Source of the DNA: a virus
Length of the DNA stretch: 45,058 nt
Virus record (IMG/VR): IMGVR_UViG_3300047443_000289
Location: 1 to 45,058 of that record
Reading direction: 5' to 3' (one strand)
In this document: piece by piece, positions 7,362 through 13,936 of the stretch
How positions within the stretch are numbered: the first letter of the stretch is position 1
Layout: every line of letters begins with the position of its first letter
Made by a program: the position numbers and the translations under genes
Notes under the pieces: model-generated
What the model was told of the DNA's origin: nothing
What the model saw: only the letters and a program-made list of their open reading frames with translations
Databases searched by the model: none

Positions 7362-7633
7362 GCGGCCTCCGGCTCGGCGGCCAGCGCGGCCTGGGCGATC
7401 TGCTCGGCTTCTTCGCGAACGATCTCGCGAGTCAGGATGGCGAATGCGTTCTCGCCGGCCATTGAGCGTTGAACCAGTTCGGCAATAACGTGTTCGTCAC
7501 GCAGGCGATCCGCAAGGCTGCTGACGATGAGTTTCGTCGTTACCGGATGGCCGGCTGCGAGGGTTTGCTTCAGACGGTCAGCGGTGTCGCGCGTGACGCG
7601 CTTGAGCTCCGTGTCGGTGTGAGATTTATCCAT
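7358..7633 (-). CDS. First gene of the leftward early operon (91 aa, unknown)
   Basis: The 91-aa product is all-helical (TADRLKQTLAAGHP, VIAELVQRSMAGENAFAI, REEAEQIAQAALAAEPE). It has no recognisable domain. The ATG is preceded by AGGAG with 7-nt spacing, and the transcript starts from the repressed promoter at 7667-7695. By position it corresponds to the first genes under lambda PL, which often code for anti-host or regulatory proteins. There is no sequence evidence for such a function. Confidence 0.6.
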   Translation of the reverse strand: MDKSHTDTELKRVTRDTADRLKQTLAAGHPVTTKLIVSSLADRLRDEHVIAELVQRSMAGENAFAILTREIVREEAEQIAQAALAAEPEAA

Positions 7634-7666
7634 CCTGCTGCTCCTAATGAGGTCGCTTGGATAGGT

Positions 7667-7708
7667 ATATTAGTCTGACTAATCAATATGGTCAACAGTC
7701 TGACTGTT
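7667..7708 (-). promoter_or_regulatory. Left early promoter (PL-like) with two repressor operators
   Basis: On the minus strand a -35 TTGACC (7695-7690) and a -10 TAATAT (7672-7667) are separated by 17 bp, close to sigma70 consensus. Two perfect-arm palindromes overlap it: ATTAGTC-T-GACTAAT at 7669-7683 covers the -10, and AACAGTC-T-GACTGTT at 7694-7708 sits at the upstream edge of the -35. Their centres are 25 bp apart. The same pair with the same spacing recurs at 8848-8887, so both are almost certainly sites for the S24 repressor and Cro-like protein. Confidence 0.8.
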
Positions 7709-7712
7709 AAAT

Positions 7713-7764
7713 ATAAAAAAAATGTTGGCCTGGGTGGGGACGTCCTTACGTCACAACCGGCCAA
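7713..7764 (-). terminator. Rho-independent terminator of the repressor operon
   Basis: Read leftward, TTGGCC (7764-7759) pairs with GGCCAA (7730-7725) around a partly structured loop, followed by a run of eight T (A tract at 7715-7722 on the plus strand). It lies 15 nt after the stop of the gene at 7779-8042 and just before the left operator, so it would end repressor-operon transcripts before they enter the early operon. Confidence 0.6.
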
Positions 7765-7778
7765 GATGCATCGTTGAT

Positions 7779-8042
7779 TTAAAACGGGAGATCGGCTTCT
7801 GCCGGCAACTCTAGACTGCGCCAAGACAAGTCGGGGTCAGCAAGAATATCGATAGGGCACGGTAGGCCGCAAGCTCGTATGCCCTCCGGGGCTTCCCAGT
7901 CTGGCGTAATCATCGCCACATCTTTCATGAAATGCTGGTTGAGCCTAGTGAGCAACTCTTTTGATTCGGGGCCATCGAACTGTTCGGGCTTCACTTCTAC
8001 GACGACAACTGCGTTGATCCACTTAGCGATAGCTGATCTCAT
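7779..8042 (-). CDS. Hypothetical protein cotranscribed with the repressor (87 aa)
   Basis: The 87-aa protein starts with a helix and a hydrophobic strand (INAVVVVEVKPEQFDG), then a helix (ESKELLTRLNQHFM) and a C-terminal part rich in Pro and acidic residues. No known domain is seen. Its ATG overlaps the repressor stop by 4 nt (ATGA), so it is expressed with the repressor in the lysogen, and a terminator follows. Lysogenically expressed partners of repressors often act in superinfection exclusion or repressor tuning. That is an inference from position. Confidence 0.55.
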   Translation of the reverse strand: MRSAIAKWINAVVVVEVKPEQFDGPESKELLTRLNQHFMKDVAMITPDWEAPEGIRACGLPCPIDILADPDLSWRSLELPAEADLPF

Positions 8043-8812
8043 TCCATACGTCCGGAAATAACGCGACCTGGTTGATAGACGACCTTGCCTATGATGCTGG
8101 AATCAGGTGTACGGTAGGGAACCGGTTTGTACTTAGGATTGAACGACCGCATGTACCACTGATGGCCCTCAAACGCCATTTGCTTCACTACCGACTTGCC
8201 TTCGCAGTTGACGGCGTAGACATCGCCCGACACCGGCTTGATATCAGCGATGTTGATCACGATAATGTCGCCTTCCGCAAATACGGGAAGCATACTGTCC
8301 CCTCTGACCTTGATAGCCAACAGGCATTGTGGAACCCATTCGTTCAACTCTACGTCTCGGCGTGGGATATGGATAACACCGCCATCCTCAAATTCTTGGT
8401 CGGCCTCAAAACCAGGGAAGCCTGCTTCGACGCGGATCTTCGCAGTCTTGATCGGGACAGTATCGACAGCTGGCTCCAATGACACAGCCGTGGCTTTGCG
8501 TACCATCGCGCTTCCGTCTTGAGGGATAGATGCTGTTGCGTACTGCTCGATCTGGGACGCCAAGGAAGGACTAAAGTCCGCCACCTGGCACTCGATTAGG
8601 GACGCAAATTTAATCGCCGCCTCAATGTTGAGGGGAATGCGGCCGTTCAAATATTGGCTCACTGCACTTTGATTGAAGCCCAGCAGTTCGCTCAGAGCCT
8701 CTTGGGACGAGGGTAGGCCTGCATCCTTACGGCCCTTCTGCCAGGCAAGGAAGCGCTGTTTGAGGCGGGCAGCGTCGTCGAGCTGCTCTTTCGTCAGTGG
8801 TAGGGCCGGCAT
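8039..8812 (-). CDS. CI/LexA-type prophage repressor (HTH + S24 peptidase)
   Basis: From the ATG at 8812 the protein is 257 aa. Residues about 33-60 contain an XRE-type helix-turn-helix (QEALSELLGFNQSAVSQYL). Residues 120-250 are a LexA/CI S24 domain with the Ala130-Gly131 cleavage site (VEAGFPGF), catalytic S173 (GDSMLP) and K210 (SVVKQM), all intact, so RecA-stimulated self-cleavage is expected. A TTG 36 nt upstream could extend it but has no Shine-Dalgarno. The -10 of the promoter lies only 9 nt before the ATG, so the message is nearly leaderless, as for lambda cI. Its binding sites are the paired palindromes at 7669-7708 and 8848-8887. Confidence 0.92.
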   Translation of the reverse strand: MPALPLTKEQLDDAARLKQRFLAWQKGRKDAGLPSSQEALSELLGFNQSAVSQYLNGRIPLNIEAAIKFASLIECQVADFSPSLASQIEQYATASIPQDGSAMVRKATAVSLEPAVDTVPIKTAKIRVEAGFPGFEADQEFEDGGVIHIPRRDVELNEWVPQCLLAIKVRGDSMLPVFAEGDIIVINIADIKPVSGDVYAVNCEGKSVVKQMAFEGHQWYMRSFNPKYKPVPYRTPDSSIIGKVVYQPGRVISGRME

Positions 8813-8821
8813 GGCGCGAAG

Positions 8822-8848
8822 AGTATAAGTAAAGCTAATAATTTGCAA
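8822..8848 (-). promoter_or_regulatory. Repressor maintenance promoter (PRM-like)
   Basis: Read leftward, a good -10 TATACT lies at 8827-8822 and a weak -35 (TTTGCA or TTGCAA, 15-16 bp spacing) abuts the AACAGTC-type operator at 8848-8862. A poor -35 next to an operator suits activation by bound repressor. The expected start is 2-3 nt from the ATG. Confidence 0.55.
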
Positions 8849-8889
8849 ACAGTCAGACTGTTGACTAATCTGATTAGTCGGACTAATAT
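8848..8889 (+). promoter_or_regulatory. Right early promoter (PR-like) with paired operators
   Basis: A -35 TTGACT (8861-8866) and -10 TAATAT (8884-8889) are spaced by 17 bp. AACAGTC-A-GACTGTT (8848-8862) lies upstream of the -35 and ATTAGTC-G-GACTAAT (8873-8887) covers the -10; their centres are again 25 bp apart. In the 10 bp between them an extra GACTAAT half-site makes a second, overlapping palindrome (8863-8879) that the left operator lacks. The -10 ends 8 nt before the Cro-like ATG, so this transcript is also nearly leaderless. Confidence 0.8.
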
Positions 8890-8897
8890 GCTTCTAT

Positions 8898-9149
8898 ATG
8901 AACCCGATCAAACAGCTACGGTCGCGCCTTGGCGTTACCCAAACCGCAATGGCGGCAGCCATTGGCGTATCGCAGGCTAACGTTTCGCTTTACGAGAGTG
9001 GGCAGCAGATGCCACCTCAGGTGGCCCAGCGCCTGATCACGTACGCGTATGAGTTGGGGCAGGTAGTCACGTACGAGGACATTTACGGCGCCCCTCCGGT
9101 ACCACGACAAAGAAGAGCAGGCGACCGGAAGAGCGCCGAGTCTTCATAA
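8898..9149 (+). CDS. cro: Cro-like HTH repressor
   Basis: The 83-aa protein has an N-terminal helix-turn-helix (residues about 8-35, LGVTQTAMAAAIGVSQANVSLY) followed by a fourth helix (PQVAQRLITYAYELG) and a basic, disordered tail (PRQRRAGDRKS). It is divergent from the repressor and is the first gene of the rightward early transcript, the position of lambda cro. It should bind the same operators and help the switch to lytic growth. No Shine-Dalgarno precedes the ATG, in line with leaderless translation. Confidence 0.78.
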   Translation: MNPIKQLRSRLGVTQTAMAAAIGVSQANVSLYESGQQMPPQVAQRLITYAYELGQVVTYEDIYGAPPVPRQRRAGDRKSAESS

Positions 9150-9335
9150 AAATCAGCAGAAGAAGTTTGCTCCCGGCGTCATAACGTAAAACCAGAGCAA
9201 CTGGTCGTCCAGTACGCAATTCACTTTTCGCAGAACTGAGTACCCGCTTCACACGGGCGAGCTTTGATTCGTAAAGAAAATTGCTCATAGGAAATTAAAT
9301 GATGTGCGGAATGTTGTTGGATGCCATTGTAGCTA

Positions 9336-9351
9336 TGTTGACAAGTCAACA
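9336..9351. promoter_or_regulatory. Perfect 7-2-7 palindrome upstream of the YmfL-like gene
   Basis: TGTTGAC-AA-GTCAACA forms a 16-bp palindrome 26 bp before the ATG at 9378. It differs from the repressor operators in half-site sequence (TGTTGAC outward rather than AACAGTC inward). The 228-bp stretch 9150-9377 has no convincing gene, and this palindrome is its only clear signal. It may be the binding site of the following regulator or of a host factor. Confidence 0.35.
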
Positions 9352-9377
9352 AAACCCAAGAATTTGAAGGAAAAGCT

Positions 9378-9851
9378 ATGGATCTGCTGTCGGCCTATCA
9401 AGAAATGATCCGCGTGCATGGGTGGAATGGCACGGCCGCGACGCTGGGCTTGACCAAGTCTGCCCTCGAAGCTCGTGTGTACGAAGTCAAAGGCTCGGGC
9501 ATGCGCGTCGATACGGCGTTGCTGATCCAGGCCTATGCCGGCACCAAACACTTCGCTCAGGCAGTGGCTCACGCAAGCGGCGGGGTGTACATCGATCTGC
9601 CGGAAGTCGACTGCGTTCATGGTGACGATCTCGAAGCCAAATTCCACGAGCTGGTGAGTGTACTCGGCCAACTGTCGAAGACCTCGTACGAAGCCAAGAA
9701 AGACGGCGAGATCGATGCGCGTGAACGGGGCCAACTGGAAGACATCGCACAGCAGATGCACAAGACCCTTCAGGAGCTGATGGGTCTGATGTTCCAAATT
9801 TACTGCCGCCCGGCAGTTGCAACTCGCAAGTCCAACAACGATGACCGCTGA
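9378..9851 (+). CDS. YmfL/CII-like phage regulatory protein
   Basis: The 157-aa protein resembles the YmfL family of putative phage regulators. An N-terminal HTH-like half (about residues 10-40, GWNGTAATLGLTKSALEARVYEVKG) leads to the conserved LIQAYAGTKHFAQAVA and ASGGVYIDLP, and a long helical C-terminal half follows (FHELVSVLGQLSKT to KTLQELMGL). An AAGGA Shine-Dalgarno precedes the ATG. Its position, second in the rightward early operon before the replication gene, is where CII-type activators are encoded. The DNA-binding role is inferred from family and context. Confidence 0.65.
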   Translation: MDLLSAYQEMIRVHGWNGTAATLGLTKSALEARVYEVKGSGMRVDTALLIQAYAGTKHFAQAVAHASGGVYIDLPEVDCVHGDDLEAKFHELVSVLGQLSKTSYEAKKDGEIDARERGQLEDIAQQMHKTLQELMGLMFQIYCRPAVATRKSNNDDR

Positions 9852-10014
9852 ACCAATCCAGAAAGAACCCGCCGCTGAAAGTGCGGTGGCACTGCTCGCT
9901 GATCCGCCTGCGATCCAGCGGACGGCGGAGGAAAAGGCGCGCATCCTCGCGCGCCTGACGTTGCAACTGGCCGCGCTCGAAAACGACGGGGGGCGCAGCG
10001 ATGGCGACGCTTGA
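9841..10014 (+). CDS. Small hypothetical protein before the primase (57 aa)
   Basis: The ATG at 9841 lies 11 nt inside the end of the upstream gene and the frame ends 14 nt inside the primase gene, so all three are translationally chained. The 57-aa product is helical and Ala-rich with a TAEEKARILARLTLQLAAL segment. It could be a small loader or regulator of the primase-helicase, but only the position suggests this. Confidence 0.5.
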   Translation: MTAEPIQKEPAAESAVALLADPPAIQRTAEEKARILARLTLQLAALENDGGRSDGDA

Positions 10015-12502
10015 CCAAGTCATCGACCTGAACAACATCCCCATCGAGCTCGCGCAGCGTCGCCAATGGCTGGTATGGCGGTTCGAACCGGGCGAGAAGA
10101 AGCCTCGGAAAATGCCGTATTACGCATCCGGACGCCGTCGCACGGGTAAGCAAGGAAGTGAAGAGGATCGTGCTGAGCTCGTCTCGCTGGACGTCGCTCA
10201 TGCGCGCTACCGTGATGGATATTCAGGCATCGGTTTTGCGTTCCTGCCTGGCGACGGCCTGATTGGCATCGACATCGATGCGTGTTTGGATGAGAACGGG
10301 GTAGCGACGGAGCGAACCAGGTCAATCATTGATGCCTGCGGATCTTACACAGAGTTTTCGCCGTCACGCCGCGGCCTGCATATCATCGTTGCAGGTGAAA
10401 CGCGGACATTCAAGTCGAATGACATCGGACTTGAGGTATTTTGCGGCGCCCAATTTTTTACCTTTTCAGCATCTCCTTTCCCCGGCTCCCCTTCGGAAGT
10501 AAAGCCGATCGACCAAGCCGTATTGAATCGTTTACGTGCCACAGTACAGCAAGCGAAGGGCAGTACGACACATCGCTCTTCGTCGACCGCGCCATCTCTG
10601 TCCGCTTCTGTTATAGATGAGCGCGCGAAGCTGGAATCAGCCTTGGCCCATGTCAGCGCCGATTGCGGGTATCACGACTGGATCCATATTGGCATGGCCA
10701 TCCAAGCCGCGTTAGGTGATGCTGGACTAGCCGTATGGGACTACTGGTCCCAGAAATCGAGTAAGTATGGCGGGGCGCAAGCGCTCGAATCGCACTGGAA
10801 GTCGTTCAATGGCGGACCGGGTGGGATTACGGCTGCTACAGTGTACAAGCGTGCGATCGATGCCGGCTGGCGGCCGCCGCTGCCGCCAGGAGCAAATCGC
10901 CCTGTCCCGCGTGGCGTTCCTGCCGACTTCGATAATGTGCCGTTCTGCGACGTCGATGCTACGCCGATCAGTCTTAACGGTGTGGGCTCCTCCGCACCTC
11001 CAGTGGACTGTGCGGAGCCAGTTGCGCGCAGCGAGTTCACGCTGGAATGGGCGCTCTCGCACTGCGCCCTGGTGCAGGGAACGACCGACGTGTGGGATTC
11101 GCTGAACAAGCTGCGCATGAAGCGCGCGGGCTTCCAGGACACCGTGGGCAAAGACATTGCGAAGGCCTGGCTGGAGCATGCCGACCGGCGCTCGATCAGT
11201 CCGCGCAACCTGCCACAGCTTCGGCGCGGCATCGCAGTCGACGAGGGGGCGGCGGGGGCCGACAACATCGTCATGATGCTAAACCGGTACGCGCTGCTGT
11301 ACGGAACCAAGACCGTATGGGATGAGGACAAGCGGACCGTGATCGCATACGACGCTATGTCGCTGGCACGCGGCAGCGATCTCGCAACCCGCTGGCTCGA
11401 ACATCCAATGCGCCGCGAGGTCGACCTGGACAACCTGGTCTTCGACCCGACGCAACGCGTCAACCTCGACACGCACATCAACATGTTCGAGGGCTTCCCG
11501 CTCACGCCGAAGAAAAACCAGACGATGGCGGACTTGGCCCTGTCGCTGCTGTACAGCCTGTGCAGCAGCGAGTCGAATTGCGACGAGATATTCCACTGGG
11601 CCCTGTGCTGGCTGGCGTATCCGCTACAGAACCCTGGCGCCAAGATGCAGACTGCCATGCTGTTCTTCGGTGAGAAGCAAGGCACCGGCAAGAGCCTGTT
11701 CTTCGAAGGGATCGTCAAACCGATCTACGGTGCGCACGGCGCCACCGGTGGCCAACACCAGCTGGACGCGCAGTACACGCACTGGCGGTCGCAAAAACTG
11801 TTCGTCCTGTTCGAAGAGATCCTGTCCCGTCAGGACAAATACAGTCACTTCGGCCTGATCAAGCACATGATCACCGGCCGGGACCAGATGGTGACACAGA
11901 AGTTCAAGGACGACCGCACCGAGGCGAACCACATGAACGTGGTGATGCTATCCAACGAGTTCCAGGCGGTCCCAATCGAGCCAGACGACCGGCGCTTCCT
12001 CGTGGTCGAGGCACGTAGTCCCCTCGACCCCCAGCTCTTGAAGGAGATCCAGGCCGCCCTTGCCGATGGCCTGAGCGAGGCGTTCTATGCGTTCCTGCTC
12101 GAATACCCGCTCGATGGCTTCACCCCGCACACCAAGCCGCTGATGACGGTGTCGAAGGAACGGATGATCAACTTCGGCCGTCCTGACTGGGACCTTTTCT
12201 ACCTGGCCTGGCAGGCCGGCGAGCTATCCGCGCCTTACTGCTCGTGCCTGTCGACGGACCTCTACACGGTGTACGCCCGCTACTGCAACAAGTATGGTTA
12301 CCGGCAGATGACGATGACCAAGTTCGCCGAGCTGATCGCCCAGCGAGTCCGCAAGGACCGCCAATGGGTCGCCTTGGGCGCGACTGGACAGAAGAAGCTG
12401 CTGACCGTGTTCCATGTGCCATGGACTGATGAGAAAGAGCCTGAGCTCTCCCTCAGCAAACAGTGCGAACGCTTCCGTGACCTGGCCGACATCAAGGAGT
12501 GA
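10001..12502 (+). CDS. Primase-helicase: primase-polymerase, PriCT-2 and DUF5906 SF3 helicase
   Basis: This 833-aa replication protein has three parts. Residues about 10-180 are an AEP-type primase-polymerase half with QRRQWLVWRF, GIDIDAC (metal-binding Asp, residues 88-94) and TEFSPSRRGLHI. Residues about 210-290 are a PriCT-2 domain (YHDWIHIGMAIQAAL and the WKSFN region). Residues about 510-790 are an SF3/DUF5906 helicase with Walker A GEKQGTGKS (557-565), Walker B FVLFEEI (about 600) and VVMLSNE as sensor (about 645). Such fusions start and unwind phage replication in one polypeptide. No separate loader or SSB is seen. The length fits the family. Confidence 0.9.
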   Translation: MATLDQVIDLNNIPIELAQRRQWLVWRFEPGEKKPRKMPYYASGRRRTGKQGSEEDRAELVSLDVAHARYRDGYSGIGFAFLPGDGLIGIDIDACLDENGVATERTRSIIDACGSYTEFSPSRRGLHIIVAGETRTFKSNDIGLEVFCGAQFFTFSASPFPGSPSEVKPIDQAVLNRLRATVQQAKGSTTHRSSSTAPSLSASVIDERAKLESALAHVSADCGYHDWIHIGMAIQAALGDAGLAVWDYWSQKSSKYGGAQALESHWKSFNGGPGGITAATVYKRAIDAGWRPPLPPGANRPVPRGVPADFDNVPFCDVDATPISLNGVGSSAPPVDCAEPVARSEFTLEWALSHCALVQGTTDVWDSLNKLRMKRAGFQDTVGKDIAKAWLEHADRRSISPRNLPQLRRGIAVDEGAAGADNIVMMLNRYALLYGTKTVWDEDKRTVIAYDAMSLARGSDLATRWLEHPMRREVDLDNLVFDPTQRVNLDTHINMFEGFPLTPKKNQTMADLALSLLYSLCSSESNCDEIFHWALCWLAYPLQNPGAKMQTAMLFFGEKQGTGKSLFFEGIVKPIYGAHGATGGQHQLDAQYTHWRSQKLFVLFEEILSRQDKYSHFGLIKHMITGRDQMVTQKFKDDRTEANHMNVVMLSNEFQAVPIEPDDRRFLVVEARSPLDPQLLKEIQAALADGLSEAFYAFLLEYPLDGFTPHTKPLMTVSKERMINFGRPDWDLFYLAWQAGELSAPYCSCLSTDLYTVYARYCNKYGYRQMTMTKFAELIAQRVRKDRQWVALGATGQKKLLTVFHVPWTDEKEPELSLSKQCERFRDLADIKE

Positions 12503-12505
12503 GAC

Positions 12506-12787
12506 ATGCACGTCCGTCAATTAACAGGGTTGATCATGGTTGCAGAGAAGTGCGTAAGCCGGAAAGCCAGTATCCATGCGGGTTCTACAGGGTTAACAGG
12601 GTTAACAGGGGTCGCAGGCGCGCACGTGGGTAAGTCGATCAAACCAAACCCACCCAATAAAAATCTTCCCATGTGCGCGATGAAAACAATGTTAACCCTG
12701 TTAACCCTGATCAAAGCCAGTATCCATGCGGTTTTCGACGTAACAGGGTTCGATGTCAACACCGTTATGCCACGTAAAGGGGCCTGA
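12506..12787 (+). CDS. Possible small protein covering the repeat stretch (93 aa)
   Basis: A frame opens 3 nt after the primase stop, with AAGGAG 6 nt before the ATG, and closes 2 nt before the next ATG. This spacing looks like a true operon gene. However, the sequence is unlike a folded protein: it reads TGLTGLTG and KASIHA twice because it runs over DNA repeats. It may be a real but fast-evolving peptide, or an artefact of a noncoding origin or regulatory region. Confidence 0.4.
   Translation: MHVRQLTGLIMVAEKCVSRKASIHAGSTGLTGLTGVAGAHVGKSIKPNPPNKNLPMCAMKTMLTLLTLIKASIHAVFDVTGFDVNTVMPRKGA
12563..12731 (+). repeat. 19-bp direct repeat pair
   Basis: The 19-mer beginning AAAGCCAGTATCC and ending ATGCGG occurs exactly at 12563-12581 and at 12713-12731, 150 bp apart. 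It brackets the inverted repeat at 12588-12709. Confidence 0.85.
12588..12709. repeat. 20-bp perfect inverted repeat built of GTTAAC/CAGGG iterons
   Basis: CAGGGTTAACAGGGTTAACA at 12588-12607 is the exact reverse complement of 12690-12709, with 82 bp between. Each arm is itself two tandem CAGGGTTAA units. Further copies of TAACAGGGTT occur at 12522-12531 and 12741-12750. The array sits directly after the primase-helicase gene, a common place for an iteron-type origin. It could instead be a regulatory RNA hairpin. No T tract follows, so it is not a typical terminator. Confidence 0.75.
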
Positions 12788-12789
12788 TC

Positions 12790-13545
12790 ATGCGGATCAA
12801 CGTCCAGACCAACTTCGCCGAAATTGCCCAGCGGCTGTCCGAGATGGGCCGCCAAGCGCCGTACGTTGCAGCCTTGTCGCTGACGCGAACGGCGCAGGAC
12901 GTCCAAGCCGCGATCAAGACCGAGATGCGGAGCGTGTTCGATCGGCCGACCACGTACGCACTGAACGGTACGTTCCTTAAGCGTGCCACAAAGCAGAACC
13001 TGGAGGCTCGCGTATGGGTCAAGGACAATCCGTTTGGCAAGGGCACGCCGGCCGATCGTTTCCTACTGCCACAGATCTACGGCGGCTCGCGCGGACTGAA
13101 GGGTATGGAGCGCGTCCTACAGCGCAACGGCATGATGCCGTCGGGCCAGTTCGCTGTCCCGGCCGCTGGTGCGCAGCTCGATGCCAATGGCAACGTCAAG
13201 CGCAGCCAGATCATCCAGATACTGTCCCAGCTGCGCGTGCAGAGTGGCGCCGGCTACGAGTCTCGCGCTACCGGGAGTGCACGTTCGAACCGCACCGTCG
13301 CACGCCAGGGCGTGACGTACTTCGCGCTGCCGAAGGCGCGCCGTGGGCTGAAGCCGGGTATCTACCTTAAGCGCAAGTTCGGTCACGGCGTGGCGATCAA
13401 GCCCGTGTTCATCTTTGTGCCGGCAGTGCAGTACAAGCCTCGCTTGCGCTTCTTCGAAGTGGGCAAGGTCGTGGCCGATGCGCAGTTCCCGCGCCACTTC
13501 GATGCCGCGTGGGCGAAGGCCGTGGCGACGGCAAGGCTGGGCTGA
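12790..13545 (+). CDS. gpZ-like minor tail/tail-completion-type protein
   Basis: The 251-aa basic protein begins with a helix (NFAEIAQRLSEMGRQAPYVA) followed by ALSLTRTAQDVQAAI, VFDRPTTYALNGTFLKRAT and NLEARVWVKD (residues about 30-80), then QIYGGSRGLKG. This N-terminal order recalls the prophage minor tail protein Z family, but it is longer than lambda gpZ (about 190 aa) and lies before the terminase genes, not among tail genes. An AAAGGGG Shine-Dalgarno precedes the ATG. The structural role is inferred and the homology is tentative. Confidence 0.5.
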   Translation: MRINVQTNFAEIAQRLSEMGRQAPYVAALSLTRTAQDVQAAIKTEMRSVFDRPTTYALNGTFLKRATKQNLEARVWVKDNPFGKGTPADRFLLPQIYGGSRGLKGMERVLQRNGMMPSGQFAVPAAGAQLDANGNVKRSQIIQILSQLRVQSGAGYESRATGSARSNRTVARQGVTYFALPKARRGLKPGIYLKRKFGHGVAIKPVFIFVPAVQYKPRLRFFEVGKVVADAQFPRHFDAAWAKAVATARLG

Positions 13546-13601
13546 ACACCAACGATTTACACCGAGCCGGCCGGATGCCGGCAACTACCAAAGGAAGAGA
13601 A

Positions 13602-13847
13602 ATGATCAATCTGGGCGCCACCTACAAGGACAAGATTACTGGCTTCGTCGGCGTAGCTACGGGCTACGTGCAGTACATCAGCGGCTGCAATCAGGCCTTG
13701 ATCCAGCCGCGCTGCGGCGAGGATGGTTCGATGCGTGAGTCGCAGTGGTTCGACCAACAGCGCCTGGACGAGGTGCCCTGCATGCCCGTCGTCATGCTGG
13801 ACAACGGGGCAACCCCCGGGTTCGACCGGGCCGCCCCGCGCCGCTGA
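13602..13847 (+). CDS. Small conserved phage hypothetical (81 aa)
   Basis: The ATG at 13602 follows AAGGAAGAG. The 81-aa product starts MINLGATYKDKITGFVGVAT with a short beta-barrel-like N-terminal half (YVQYISGCNQALIQP) and a C-terminal half with DEVPCMPVVML. I recognise it as a recurrent phage hypothetical found before terminase genes, perhaps with a KOW-like barrel. Function unknown. Confidence 0.6.
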   Translation: MINLGATYKDKITGFVGVATGYVQYISGCNQALIQPRCGEDGSMRESQWFDQQRLDEVPCMPVVMLDNGATPGFDRAAPRR

Positions 13848-13936
13848 CGGCGGCACCGGTCACCCCTCCCCAGGGTTAGGTTCTTCCCAGGGAGAAGGTG
13901 GCAAGGGTAATTCAGGCCCCGTCATCGCACTAGCCG
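13848..13936 (+). other. Noncoding gap before terminase, possible cos region
   Basis: These 89 bp separate the small gene and the terminase. They are GC-rich, with CTCCC...GGGAG and CCAGGG repeats at about 13867-13896 and CGGCGGCACCGG at the start. In phages with lambda-type terminase, cos and its terminase-binding sites lie here. No site can be proven by reading. Confidence 0.25.

Noticed and set aside
9067-9288. Minus-strand 73-codon frame overlapping the Cro-like gene
   Set aside because: The first 45 residues look protein-like, but no Shine-Dalgarno is present and its second half lies in the Cro-like gene. It would need transcription data.
10741-11718. Minus-strand frame of 325 codons within the primase gene
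   Set aside because: Ser/Arg-rich with no fold-like pattern; the sense frame is a clear primase-helicase.
12517-12906. Minus-strand 129-codon frame over the repeat array
   Set aside because: Its NPVNPV repeats only reflect the DNA repeats.
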